Source: Streptomyces sp. NBC_01217 (GTDB taxonomy: Bacteria; Actinomycetota; Actinomycetes; Streptomycetales; Streptomycetaceae). Taken from it: 64,000 nt of DNA. The notes below the pieces were generated by a model that saw nothing but the letters and a program-made list of their open reading frames with translations, did not search any database and had not been told where the DNA came from. Made by a program: the position numbers and the translations under genes. Positions 44,485-53,652 of the stretch are shown piece by piece (positions within the stretch are counted from its first letter, which is position 1; each line of letters begins with the position of its first letter). The stretch is from positions 4,255,501-4,319,500 of the forward strand of contig NZ_CP108538.1 in assembly GCF_035994185.1 (NCBI RefSeq), written 5' to 3'.

Positions 44485-44516
44485 AGAGGGGACCGAAGAA
44501 TCCTCCGGTCCCCTCT
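44485..44516 (-). terminator. terminator of the PA14/FN3 gene
   Basis: An 11-bp perfect stem (44485-44495 with 44506-44516), 38 bp past the stop codon at 44554. Between them a 17-bp sequence (TCATGTCTCACGTCCGG) occurs twice in tandem. Confidence 0.75.
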
Positions 44517-44553
44517 TCATGTCTCACGTCCGGCCCTCATGTCTCACGTCCGG

Positions 44554-46965
44554 TCAGAGCCAGGAGTCCCAGATGCCGTACGCCGTCGATCGGGTCACGG
44601 CCTCGGCGCCCGAGGCGTCCAGCCGTACGACGCGGTAGTAGTACAGGCCGAGCCGGTCCTCGTGCACCGTGGTGTCCATGTAGAACGCGGTGTCGCCGGT
44701 CGTGCCCTCGGCCAGGGTGACGTAGGCGGCCGTGGCGGGGTCCCAGCGCTCCACGCGGTAGCTCGCGAACCGGGAACAGTCCCCGAGGCCGGAGCTCTCG
44801 GAGCAGCCGACGTACAGCTCCGGGTACTGGCCCTCACGGACCTCGGTCTCCGTCCAGCCCGGCGGCCGGGTGTCGGGCAGGGTGACCGAGACCTCGGCGG
44901 GGTGGAGGACGTCGAGTGGCTCGTCGTCGTACAGAAGCCGGCCGTCCGTGGCGGCCACCTTGTAGACGTGGGTGGCGCCGTCGGGGACTGTCGGGCAGAG
45001 CATCTCGGTCCTGGCCAGGGAGCTGCCGATCCAGCAGTTCTCCTTCCAGACCGTCTCGCCGCTGTCCGGGTCGGTGATGCCCTGCCACACGTGGTAGCCG
45101 GTGACGTCGGCATCGGCGGGCGGCGTCCAGGTCAGCCGGACGCCGAGCGGGACGCGTTCCGCGGTCAGGTTCTGCACCGGGGAGGGACGCTCGGTGTCCG
45201 GGGTGGTCTCCGTGGCGGCCGGGCCGGGCTGCGAGACATGCCCGTACCGGTCGGTCGTCACGACCCGGTACTCGTACGTCGTCTCCGACTTGCCCTGGAC
45301 GTCCCAGCAGGTGCCGTTGACCTGCTTGCGGGCGGACAAGGGGGCGTTGTCGTCCGCCCAGGTCCAGTACGTGTCCGGGTCATCCAGCGGCTCATCCCAC
45401 GGGGTGAACGGCTTGCACTTGTCCACGGTGCTGGTCTCGCCCGTCACGGTGTCGGTGCGGACGATCTTGTACGTGGGAAGGGGCGTTTCGTCGACGGTCC
45501 ACGGGTCGACGCTGCTCCACTCGACCATCACGCCCTCATCGAACCTGTGGGCGGTGGTCTCGAACGCGGCGATCGCTTCCGGCCGGTCGGCCATCTTCAG
45601 CGTGATTTCCACCGGCGCGGCGGCGTTGCCCTTGGCGTCCACCGAGCGCACCGCGTACCGGTAGCTCTCGGCGACGGCGGCCAGCTGGCTCGGCACCACG
45701 TCGGTCTGCGTGGTGGTGCTTTTCTCGGGCAGGGCGTTGCCGTAGCTGCCGGTCGCCGGGTCGTACTGGAGGACCTGGTAGGAGGCGGCCCCGGTGACGG
45801 GCGACCACACCAGATGCGGAACACCCGACCGATACTCGGCGCGGAGCTGCGCGACGGCGGCCGGCGGGGTCAGGTCGGAGGTGGTGAACGTCGTGGCGGC
45901 CGAGTACGCCGACCAGTTCCCGGCGGCGTCCCGGGCCCGGCCCCGGTAGGTGACCTTGCTGCCGTCGGCCGGATAGCCGGTGTCGCAGATCGCGCCCTTG
46001 GCGCCGGAGTAGACGGTGCTCCAGCGGTTCGTGGCCGCGTCGAGCCGCTGCATCTCGTACCAGGCGATGTCGGCGGCGTTCTCCGCGGTGGTGACCAGCT
46101 GCGGGGCCGCGTAGGGCTGGCCGGGCGGGCACGCGTCCCACTCGACGAACGGCGCGGCGGGCGGCGTCCTGTCGACGGTGGTGACGAGCTGGTCGGCGCT
46201 GCCGCCGGAGACGTTGCCCGCCTTGTCGACGGCCCGCACCTCGTAGTAGTAGGCCGCGCCGGTCTTCGGCAGGGTGCTGTCGGTGTACGACGTGGCGGTG
46301 GTCGTCGCGAGCGGCTTGCTGCCGTACGACGAGCCCTTCAGCCGCCGGTAGACCCGGTAGTTCGCGAGGTCCATCTCCTTGTTCCTGGACCAGGTGAACT
46401 TGGCCGCGCCGGTGGCGGTGCCGTAGGAGACGACCGCGCCCGTCGGGGTGAGCGGCTTGACCTTGTCGACGTCGACGGAGGTGCGCGGCGTATAGGCGTA
46501 CTTGACGTTCGCGGTGCCCGTCCAGTTGACGAAGTCGACGCGGAGCGTGTGCTTGCCACTGGGGATCGTCACGTTGACCGTCTTTTTGACGGTGGTGGAG
46601 ACGTTCTTCCACAGGTCGATCTTGCGGACACCATCGAGGTAGACCCGTATGCCGTCCTGGGCGGACACCGCGAACGTGAAGGGGCCGCCGGAGCCGAAGT
46701 CACGCGTCACAGACCAGCGCACGCCGAAGTTGTTGGACGGTACGCCGGAGACGGGTGCGCCCGTGCCCCAGTTCTGGTCGATCGCGGAGTCGCAGTCCGT
46801 CTTCTTCGGCGTGCCCGAGAACGTCGTGTTCGCGAAGAACTGCCGTTTGAAGACGGGGGAGGTGCAGCTCACCACCGCGGAGGCGGGCAGGGCGGTGGCG
46901 TAGAGCACTCCGCCCGCCGTGGCCAGAACCAAGGCGGTGGCGACGGTGCGTCTGGCTGGTTTCAT
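44554..46965 (-). CDS. large secreted PA14 / fibronectin type III protein
   Basis: An 803-aa exported protein. A Sec signal peptide (TALVLATAGGVLYATALPASA) is followed by a PA14-like beta-barrel (about 35-150; RQFFANTTFSGTP, NNFGVRWSVTRDF, IRVYLDGVRKID). Several fibronectin type III modules fill the rest, with the boundary phrases YRVYRRLKGSS, YYYEVRAVDKAGN, LVWSPVTGAASYQVLQYD and YEYRVVTTDRYGH. No anchor or catalytic domain is seen, so it is probably a released, carbohydrate-binding or adhesive protein. AAGGA lies 5 bp before the ATG at 46965. A long inverted repeat lies just upstream. Confidence 0.85.
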   Translation of the reverse strand: MKPARRTVATALVLATAGGVLYATALPASAVVSCTSPVFKRQFFANTTFSGTPKKTDCDSAIDQNWGTGAPVSGVPSNNFGVRWSVTRDFGSGGPFTFAVSAQDGIRVYLDGVRKIDLWKNVSTTVKKTVNVTIPSGKHTLRVDFVNWTGTANVKYAYTPRTSVDVDKVKPLTPTGAVVSYGTATGAAKFTWSRNKEMDLANYRVYRRLKGSSYGSKPLATTTATSYTDSTLPKTGAAYYYEVRAVDKAGNVSGGSADQLVTTVDRTPPAAPFVEWDACPPGQPYAAPQLVTTAENAADIAWYEMQRLDAATNRWSTVYSGAKGAICDTGYPADGSKVTYRGRARDAAGNWSAYSAATTFTTSDLTPPAAVAQLRAEYRSGVPHLVWSPVTGAASYQVLQYDPATGSYGNALPEKSTTTQTDVVPSQLAAVAESYRYAVRSVDAKGNAAAPVEITLKMADRPEAIAAFETTAHRFDEGVMVEWSSVDPWTVDETPLPTYKIVRTDTVTGETSTVDKCKPFTPWDEPLDDPDTYWTWADDNAPLSARKQVNGTCWDVQGKSETTYEYRVVTTDRYGHVSQPGPAATETTPDTERPSPVQNLTAERVPLGVRLTWTPPADADVTGYHVWQGITDPDSGETVWKENCWIGSSLARTEMLCPTVPDGATHVYKVAATDGRLLYDDEPLDVLHPAEVSVTLPDTRPPGWTETEVREGQYPELYVGCSESSGLGDCSRFASYRVERWDPATAAYVTLAEGTTGDTAFYMDTTVHEDRLGLYYYRVVRLDASGAEAVTRSTAYGIWDSWL

Positions 46966-46975
46966 CAAGTCCTTC

Positions 46976-47033
46976 GGTCCTGTTCAGCGACAGATGTCGA
47001 TCAGACGTCGATCAGACGTCGCTGAACAGGACC
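46976..47033. repeat. 16-bp inverted repeat upstream of the PA14/FN3 gene
   Basis: GGTCCTGTTCAGCGAC (46976-46991) is exactly complementary to 47018-47033. The 26-bp loop has an 11-bp tandem repeat (GTCGATCAGAC). It begins 11 bp before the start codon, so it could sequester or regulate the 5' leader, or be a factor-binding site. Confidence 0.7.
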
Positions 47034-47829
47034 GCCATGAGCATCGATTGGTTGTACGAGCCTCAGCCGGTCACCGCAGCAGTGACAGCCCGGTCGCTCG
47101 GGGGCAGGTCTCCGTTCTGTCCGCCGTCACGGCGGTTGGGTTCCGTACGGACACTCACCGGGCATCCGACACGGGTGTCAGAGGGCTGGGCAACGCGGCT
47201 GCACCGGCTGCGGCCGTGCCGAAACGTGCCAGTAGGGGCAGTGAAGAGCGATCGAAACGGGAGACATAACGACAGTCGGTTCAGCGGAGCACCAGCCGGT
47301 TCCTGCAGGTCAGGCAGCATATCTGGACCAGCCGTGAGGCGGCGTGCCCTCCGCGCCGCTGTGAAAGGAGCCGTCTCCCGGACCGATGCCCGCAGCGCCT
47401 TGGCCTGTCCCCCACGCACTGAACTGAACGACGTGGAGTCGGCCGCTGACTCAATTGTCGACGCGGACGGGTTCCCGGACGGCCTCCCAATGGCACATCC
47501 CCGCGTGCTGTGCTCATGGTGGTCGGGTAGGGCCAACGTTCAGCTCTGCCTCCGGCAGCCTCTGCAACCAGGAAGGCGCCCAGCGTTTCGTATTGCCCCC
47601 ACCATCAGTATTTGCTTCTGGAAGCTCTCATGACTCTCGGAGGCATGTGCAGCGTCACCAGTGCCGATAGCGTCCATGCTGCTCCTGAGGGAGATTGAGG
47701 ACCTGCGGGCTGAATTCGTCGGGTGTGTCGTGCCGGATTCGCTGGGTCGCTTCACCGTAGTCACGTGTGCTGGTGACCTATGACGAGAAAATGACTCGCA
47801 GCAGGTGAGTCACTTCAGGTAGGTGAATC
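47034..47829. other. region without a supported gene
   Basis: Several overlapping frames exist but none looks coding throughout. A short plus-strand piece near 47,680-47,785 (EIEDLRAEFVGCVVPDSLGRFTV) reads like the tail of a lost gene. Confidence 0.35.
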
Positions 47830-48593
47830 ATGGGCACCCGGATAAGAAGGACCAACACGCTCATCGCGCTCATCGCGCTCGTCGCGGCGCTGGTGACTGT
47901 CCTGGTGGTTTCCGTCAGCTTGAGCACCGGAGCATGGGGCGAGAGTCGCGGGTATGGCGCGGGCAAGGCGGCACAGTCGCCGTCGCCTTACCCGCAAGCG
48001 GAACCACCCCCCGGTTTTCAGTCCAAGTACGCGGACGTGAACGGCTTTCGCATGCACTACCTGCAAGGCGGCAAAGGTTCACCGGTCGTGCTGATCCACG
48101 GGTTCCCTCAGACGTGGGCCGAGTGGCGGCATCAGATGGGCCCGCTCTCCAAGACCCACACCGTGATCGCCGTCAACCTGCGCGGCGCCGGCAACTCCGA
48201 GGTCACCAAGAGCGGTTACGAGAAGGCGCAGATGGCTGCGGACGTGCATCAGTTGCTGAAGCAGCTGAAGCTGAACAACGGCGTCCAGATCGTCGGCCAC
48301 GACGTCGGCCTGTGGGTCAGCTACGCCTACGCGGCCCAGTGGCCGTCGGAGGTGCGCCGCATGGCCGTGATGGAAGCTCCCATCCCGGACGACAGCCTCT
48401 ACAGCTTCCCGGCTCTGGAGGCCGACCCGAAAACCCCGTCGATGTGGCACTTCGGCCTGTTCCAGCTGTCTCTCGCCGAGCAACTCATCTCCGGTCACGA
48501 GCGCTCCTTTGTCCAGGGCTTCATCGGGGAGCTTCTGGCCAACAAGTCCGCGTTCAGCCCGGCTGACTACGACTTCTACGCCCACTACCTGAA

Positions 48594-50301
48594 CCCGGAT
48601 CCACCGGCTGATGTTTCCGAGGTCCGATTTCTCGCCGAGGGCTGATGGTGGTGTGGGGCTTGGGTTCGAGGGCGGGCGGCGCCCGCCGCGCTCGGGTCGC
48701 GGCCTGTCCGAGGTGTTTTGCGAGTCGGGGCTGGGGCGGTGGTGCCGGTGGCCGGTGCGGCCGTCAGGGTGCGGTGTCGATGGAGGCCGTCAGGGTGTCG
48801 ACGGTGGGTGATGGACGGCCTCGAACAAGTCCTGGTAGGCGGCCTGCCAGGGCCAGTTGGCGGGCAGGTGGGCGGTCAGCTTGGTCCTCGCGGTGCGGGC
48901 GAGTCGGGCGGGGACGTGGATCAGGTGGGCGCGGAGTGTGGCGGTGGTGGCCTTGGCGTGGAAGGCCGAGGCCAGGGCGCCGGCGGCCCGCAGCAGGTTG
49001 TGCGACATGGCCCACAGGATCAGCCAGGCGGCGTTCGCCTGGAAGTTTCCCGAGGGCAGGTGGGCGAGCGCGGAGGACTTCCCGTCCGCGATCGCCTGTT
49101 CCACGACAGCGTGTTGCCGGTGGTGCAGTTCGGCCTGAAGCATGCCGAAGGGGCTGTTGGTGAAGATGGGATGGTAGCGCCAGGAGTCGAACAACTCGCC
49201 CTGCCCGGTGGCTGCTTGCGGGTTCAGGCGTCGCACCCGTCGCACGATCAGACGGGCGGTGACCTGCTCGGCCTTCTTGCGTCCGGTGAACGCGGTGTAC
49301 TCGGTCTCGGCGACCTCGGCGTCGGAGACCATCTCGCCGGTGTCGGGATCCACGAACGCCTCGGGGTAGCGGATCGGGATCCAGGCGTCCTCGGTGATGC
49401 GGCCGATCGCGGCGGCGATGGAGGGGTTCATGCCCGTGGTGAGGGAGAAGTGGGCACCGGACCTGTGGCAGGCGGCGGCCACATCGGCGGTGTAGAACTT
49501 GCTGTCCGCCCGCACCATCCGGATTCCGGTTCCGCCCGCGTCCTTCGCGATGGCCAGGGCCTGGGCGACGAAGCTTTTCGCGCCGCGGACGTCGGCGGCC
49601 TTGCCGCGGCGCAGGCGGACCGCACCGATCACCGGCCGGGCGAGCGGGGTGGACAGGGTGGCCATGATCGGGTGCAGGGTGCGCTGCCCCTTCAGGCGCC
49701 CGTGCTCGGCGCCTTGCTTGGCCCGTCCGTAGACCCGGCGGTGGGTGGGGTCGATGTCGATGAACATCAGCTGCCCGGCGCCGGGCAGCAGCGGGGTACG
49801 GGTCGCGAGGCGGGCCAGGAATTCCCGGTGCACACGGTGGAGTTGCCGGTTGTGGCCGTGGGTGAAGGAGCGCAGGAAGGTGCCCAGCGTGGACGGGGCG
49901 CGTATCCCGGCGAAGGCCCGGTCCATTGCGCCGTGCCGCAGCCGGTCGGCATCATCGATGGAGTCGGCCCCCGAGCACATCGCGCCCAGCAGCGACATCA
50001 CCTTGGCCGCCGGATGGGCGCCGCCGCTGTTGTCGGCCGCCTCGATGCGGACCTGGGCGGCCAGACCGGGCAGGCCGACCCGTTCGGCGAGCGCGATCAG
50101 CGGAAGCAGCCCCGCATCCGCGATCAGATTCGGCTCGTCGAAGAGTGCGGAGACATGGACGGCGGCATGGGAAGATTGCATCTCGGAAGAGCCTTGTCAT
50201 CGTGCGTGCTGGAAGCCTCAAGAACTCCCATCATCGCAGGTCACAAGGCTCTTCCTCGTTCCCGGAGAAGTTGTCCACAGAGGTCAGCCGGTGGATCCGG
50301 G
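48594..50301. mobile_element. IS1380-family insertion sequence, apparently complete
   Basis: A 1,708-bp element bounded by 18-bp perfect terminal inverted repeats (CCCGGATCCACCGGCTGA at 48594; its complement ends at 50301). It is flanked by the 5-bp direct repeat CTGAA (48589-48593 and 50302-50306). It carries one intact transposase on the minus strand. The exact duplication and undamaged ORF point to a recent insertion. Confidence 0.92.
48790..50181 (-). CDS. IS1380-family transposase
   Basis: A 463-aa DDE transposase. Recognisable are MFIDIDPTHRRVYGRAKQGAEHG, RMVRADSKFYTADVAAACH (second acidic region), YPEAFVDPDTGEM and the C-terminal SGNFQANAAWLILWAMSHNLLRAAG. It fills most of the element, ends about 195 bp from its left terminus, and shows no frameshift or stop, so it may be functional. 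Confidence 0.93.
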   Translation of the reverse strand: MQSSHAAVHVSALFDEPNLIADAGLLPLIALAERVGLPGLAAQVRIEAADNSGGAHPAAKVMSLLGAMCSGADSIDDADRLRHGAMDRAFAGIRAPSTLGTFLRSFTHGHNRQLHRVHREFLARLATRTPLLPGAGQLMFIDIDPTHRRVYGRAKQGAEHGRLKGQRTLHPIMATLSTPLARPVIGAVRLRRGKAADVRGAKSFVAQALAIAKDAGGTGIRMVRADSKFYTADVAAACHRSGAHFSLTTGMNPSIAAAIGRITEDAWIPIRYPEAFVDPDTGEMVSDAEVAETEYTAFTGRKKAEQVTARLIVRRVRRLNPQAATGQGELFDSWRYHPIFTNSPFGMLQAELHHRQHAVVEQAIADGKSSALAHLPSGNFQANAAWLILWAMSHNLLRAAGALASAFHAKATTATLRAHLIHVPARLARTARTKLTAHLPANWPWQAAYQDLFEAVHHPPSTP

Positions 50302-50647
50302 CTGAAGGAACCCGGACGCACGACGGCCTGGATGAACATGTACCGCCAGCTCCGCGAAGACGTCCAGCAGAACAAGAAGTTCCTGGCCGAAGGCAAACTG
50401 AAGATGCCCGTCCTGGCGATCGGCGGCCAGGCATCGTTCGGTGGCAAAATCGCCGACCAGTGGCGTGAGTACGCCGTGAACGTCGACGGCCGGGTCCTGA
50501 AGGGTTCGGGTCACTGGGTGACCGAGGAGAAGCCGCAGGAAGTGACAGCCATGCTGCAGTCCTTCCTGCAGAAGTAGGTTCCTCGGCAAGCGGCGGGCCC
50601 TCTGTAGCAACGACCCGATCTCCCGCCCGAAGTCCCTGCGCACCGGC

Positions 50648-50745
50648 CTACGGTGTGTAGAGCGTGACCGGCCGGCCGTTCTTGATCACCTGGGACTGGT
50701 CGGAGGTTGCGACGACCAACTTGTTCGTACCTGGCTGCCGGTGTC
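50648..50745 (-). pseudogene. C-terminal fragment of an unknown gene
   Basis: The minus strand reads TNKLVVATSDQSQVIKNGRP followed by VTLYTP and a stop, sequence with clear coding character but no start. It lies between the split hydrolase and the deacetylase gene. The family is not recognised. Confidence 0.35.
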
Positions 50746-50784
50746 GGGGGGGCGGTTCTTGTTGTCAGTGCGGGCGAGCCTTAC

Positions 50785-51567
50785 TCACCGCACGGGGAAG
50801 CCGAAGGAGTACCCCTGCTGCTTCAGCCAGGGCAGCACCTCGCTCAGAGCGGCCAAGGTCTGGGAGCGATCCCCTCCCGCGTCGTGGAAGAGGACGGTCG
50901 GCCCGTTGGAGATCTCGTTCTTGACGGTGGCGACCATGGTGTCCACACCGGGACGCTCGAAGTCCTTCGAGTCGACGTTCCAGCCCAGCGGCCGCATCCC
51001 CCGGGACGCGGCGAGCTGCCTGCTGTACGGGGTGAAAGCACCGCCCGGGGCCCGGTAATACTGAGGCCGGACGCCTCCGGACGCCTTGGTGATCATGCGT
51101 TCGGCATCCAGGATCTGCTGGGACTGGTATGCCTCGGACCGGGTGTCCATGGTGGTGTCGTGCGAGACGGTGTGGTTGCACAGCCGGTGCCCGCCCGCCA
51201 CGACCGCCTTGACCAGGTCCGGGTGTGCCTGGGCCTGCGTGCCCACCATGCAGAACGTAGCCTTCACACCGCTGTCCTTCAGCAGTTGCAGCACCTGCGG
51301 CGTCCAGACCGGGTCCGGTCCGTCGTCGATGGTGATGTTGACGCCCCGGGCGCCGCGGTCCGAGGCGTGCGCGATGTCCGCCGCCACCTTGGCCACGGTC
51401 CGGTCCTCGGGCTGGGCGTCCGGCGCGGAGACACGCGCTTGCGGCTGCCGCCCTCCGGCGGTGTCGGCCTGCGCGGTCCACACCGAGGTGGCCGCGGCCA
51501 CCGCCGTCACCCCGAGCGCCGCCGCGAGAAGCCGGCCGTGCCATCCCCTCCCCTTGCGCCTTGCCAT
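50785..51567 (-). CDS. secreted polysaccharide deacetylase (NodB homology)
   Basis: A 260-aa exported CE4-type deacetylase. A signal peptide (RLLAAALGVTAVAAATSVWTAQA) is followed by NodB motif 1 NITIDDGPDP, motif 2 NHTVSHDTTMD with the two metal-binding His, motif 3 YYRAPGGAFTP, and the late motifs LGWNVDSKDFERPG and VLFHDAGGD. It would remove acetyl groups from peptidoglycan, chitin or another N-acetylhexosamine polymer. It probably acts outside the cell, like the neighbouring secreted proteins of this segment. Confidence 0.93.
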   Translation of the reverse strand: MARRKGRGWHGRLLAAALGVTAVAAATSVWTAQADTAGGRQPQARVSAPDAQPEDRTVAKVAADIAHASDRGARGVNITIDDGPDPVWTPQVLQLLKDSGVKATFCMVGTQAQAHPDLVKAVVAGGHRLCNHTVSHDTTMDTRSEAYQSQQILDAERMITKASGGVRPQYYRAPGGAFTPYSRQLAASRGMRPLGWNVDSKDFERPGVDTMVATVKNEISNGPTVLFHDAGGDRSQTLAALSEVLPWLKQQGYSFGFPVR

Positions 51568-51746
51568 GTCCGCCCGCCCCTTTGTTGTCTCCGCCGATGC
51601 CGTGCCCCCATGAGGACATACGAACGCCCGTACACGATCCCTCTGTTACCGACCGCAGACGAAGCCGCAGGGGACCGGCGACAAACGCAGGAGCCCCGCG
51701 ACAGATGAGGGGCGCAACGGCCTCGAAAAGGTGCCGCCGAGGGCGG

Positions 51747-51935
51747 CGGACGCTGATCCGCACGGATTGCGGCGGAGGCACCCGCGCATCCGTCGAATGG
51801 TTCGCGAAGCGGGGCCGATGGCTGCCCCACTCGGCCGGCATGACCATCACCTATCAGATTCACCGGTCCGTGCCGACAGTGCTGCCCTCCGCCTGGATGC
51901 CCGCTGTCGAACTTGGCGGCGAGATCCGCGACAGC
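51747..51935 (+). pseudogene. IS1380-family transposase fragment
   Basis: The plus-strand frame reads RTLIRTDCGGGTRASVEWF, then LPHSAGMTITYQIHRSV and AWMPAVELGGEIRD. This is the middle DDE block of a different IS1380 lineage from the intact element nearby. Both ends are missing. Confidence 0.55.
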
Positions 51936-51969
51936 ACCGGCCCGCCCGCAAGCCCCGGCAAACGAAGAA

Positions 51970-51995
51970 GAGCCCGTCAGCAAGCTGACGGGCTC
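51970..51995 (-). terminator. intrinsic terminator of the 52,027-52,626 gene
   Basis: A perfect 11-bp stem (51970-51980 with 51985-51995), tetraloop CAAG, followed on the minus strand by a U-rich stretch (TTCTTCTT). Confidence 0.82.
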
Positions 51996-52026
51996 CCGCG
52001 AAAGACGAGGCTAACCTGCCATCAGG

Positions 52027-52626
52027 TCAGATCGTCGGTGTGTCATCGACGATCTCCTTGTGCGGTTCGACGATGAACCTCCAGCCATCGCTGGGCTCCA
52101 GGAACCGCACTCGGGTCGGGTAGATGTCCAGGGCACGGCGGTCGCGGTTCTGGGTGTTCGTGTTCTTCCGCCCCCGGGCCGGCTCCTCGTACAGGTCGAC
52201 CTTGACGTCGGGCACCGCGACGGTTTCCTCGCTCCAGCGCTGAACGATCCCCGCGCCGAACGCGTCCCGTGCGGCGGAGTAGAGCGAGTCCAGGGATTCC
52301 TTGTTCCCGTCGGGCACGAAGAGGGCGAGGTTCAGGAGGACGCCGGCACTCTGGAGAACCTCGATCTCTTCCCCTGCCTTGTCGGCAATCCAGATCCCGC
52401 GCTCTTCGAGATTTTCCGGGAGAACATGAATTTCCTCACCGAAGATCGTCCTCGCGATGAAGGACCCTCTTTCGAAATTCTTACCCGGCTTCGTAAGGAG
52501 AGCCGGGGCGTAGCAGTCGAGAGGAAGGCCATCCATCTCCGCCGAGACGAAGATGTCGTCCTGGAGGCCCAATTCCGAAACCTCTTCGGCCGTAAGACGT
52601 CGAGCCGTAACCTTCTCGGTATTCAC
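52027..52626 (-). CDS. hypothetical protein of unknown family
   Basis: A 199-aa soluble protein with strong coding character, no signal peptide and an acidic composition. It includes TAEEVSELGLQDDIFVSAEM, FERGSFIARTIFGEEIHVLP, ALFVPDGNKESLDSLYSAARDAFG and VRFLEPSDGWRFIVEPHKE. It has its own terminator and a good AAGGGG site before the GTG start. Its codon use and upstream region (TAAATTCATTAGGACTATATC) are less GC-rich than the surroundings, which suggests horizontal acquisition. I do not recognise it and assign no function. Confidence 0.75.
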   Translation of the reverse strand: MNTEKVTARRLTAEEVSELGLQDDIFVSAEMDGLPLDCYAPALLTKPGKNFERGSFIARTIFGEEIHVLPENLEERGIWIADKAGEEIEVLQSAGVLLNLALFVPDGNKESLDSLYSAARDAFGAGIVQRWSEETVAVPDVKVDLYEEPARGRKNTNTQNRDRRALDIYPTRVRFLEPSDGWRFIVEPHKEIVDDTPTI

Positions 52627-53162
52627 GCCATTCCCCTTTTTTCGCGGCGTCCTGTAAATTCATTAGGACTATATCATGAAAGCGAACAGCCAGTCCCTTT
52701 ACGCACACCTTCGCACTCACGGCAGCACAGTCAGCCCTCCGAGTAATTTCTTCCGACAGAACAGCAGAAAAAACCTCTCGAATCGTCGACGAAACGCAGC
52801 CCCGTAGAGAAATGCGACCGGACTTGGTCGAATGGCGACCCCGCGACCCCGCGACCCGGCGACCCGGCGACCCGGCGACCCGATCGAGCGAACCACGGCG
52901 GTCGCCTTTCCGATCGGACACCTCGCGCCTCACACCCCGCCCCTACGGCCGCCTTCGCGGGGCCGCCGTCTCTTCATCCGCGGTCCAGGCGGAGCCGAAG
53001 GAGTAGTAGCACCGGTGCTCCCACTCCAATCGATCCGCACCAGTAGGACGTCCTGACGCGGCCGTGCCGTCGAGCCGGTGATTCGCGAGGCCCTGCGACC
53101 ACGCCCCTGATGCTGAATAAGGGCAAGCCAAAGCGTGCGAGAACGCCGCATGCGCCGCTGCT
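52627..53162. other. interval with a GACCCGGC-type tandem repeat
   Basis: The first 170 bp are relatively AT-rich and hold the promoter of the hypothetical gene. At about 52,840-52,885 a 9-bp unit (CGACCCGGC and variants) is repeated about six times. No gene is supported. Confidence 0.5.
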
Positions 53163-53205
53163 CCCCGAGCTCAGAGCGCGAGTTCGATTCTCGTCACCCG
53201 CTCCA
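53163..53205 (+). repeat. attachment-site repeat copy 3 (tRNA-Gly 3' half)
   Basis: The T-arm and acceptor 3' end are identical to the tRNA-Gly from GAGCTCAGAGCGCGAG to CCCGCTCCA. The anticodon-loop portion is CCCCGAG instead of CCCAAG. A hairpin with a different sequence (GCCCC/GGGGC) follows, ending in TTATTTG. Confidence 0.88.
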
Positions 53206-53652
53206 CGCAAAAGCCCCGGGCCGGCGGCCGGGGGCTTATTTGTTGTCTGGACCTATCCGACCTCGCCACGCATCGGTGGCGCGGCGGCGGCGAGCCTCGC
53301 ATATTGCGATCCGTTTTGTGCGGCCTCCACCACCCCATTGCGGGGAAGCGTTTCGTTTCGTCCGCAAAGTGCTGGGTCAGGCGACCATCAGACGGAAAGT
53401 GAGGTCGCTGAGACAAGCGGGTCTCAACTGGAGGTCACGGGCGATATCGGCCAGCGATGTGCCATCGGCCCGTACGGCTTTATTCGCGAGTGAGTCGTGA
53501 AGTAGGTGGAGAGACGTAGCTCGTCTCGGGCACGAGGACGGTGTGCCACAGGCGGCCGTGTCACCGCAGCGGGCCCGACATCGCTCGGTGTCGGACCCGC
53601 TGGGCTGTCAGCATGTGGGCCGGGGTACCTGGTCGGCTCCCCGCCTCATGCG
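53206..53652. other. region without a supported gene
   Basis: Beyond the hairpin after attachment copy 3 the minus strand around 53,385-53,515 reads SLADIARDLQLRPACLSDL, which could be a helix-turn-helix remnant. Nothing else is assignable. Confidence 0.35.

Larger units (their letters stand above)
47830..50577 (+). pseudogene. exported alpha/beta hydrolase (epoxide-hydrolase-like), split by an IS1380 insertion
   Basis: The first part (47830-48593) encodes a signal/anchor helix (TLIALIALVAALVTVLVVSV), the oxyanion block VVLIHGFPQTWAEWRHQM, NLRGAGNSE and the nucleophile elbow VGHDVGLWVSYAYA. It stops at FYAHYL, where the insertion begins. The second part (50307-50577) resumes in frame with KEPGRTTAWMNMYRQLR and contains the catalytic His in GSGHWVTEE. 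Removing 48594-50306 (element plus one copy of the CTGAA duplication) restores a continuous 344-aa reading frame. The interrupted first part would run on to 48645. The gene is presumably inactive. Confidence 0.9.

Noticed and set aside
44308..47025. A 905-aa plus-strand frame in the second segment
   Set aside because: It is antisense to the PA14/FN3 gene, which has a signal peptide, good ribosome site and clear modules.
52840..52885. Origin-like iteron array
   Set aside because: The repeat is short, GC-rich, imperfect and has no replication gene nearby.
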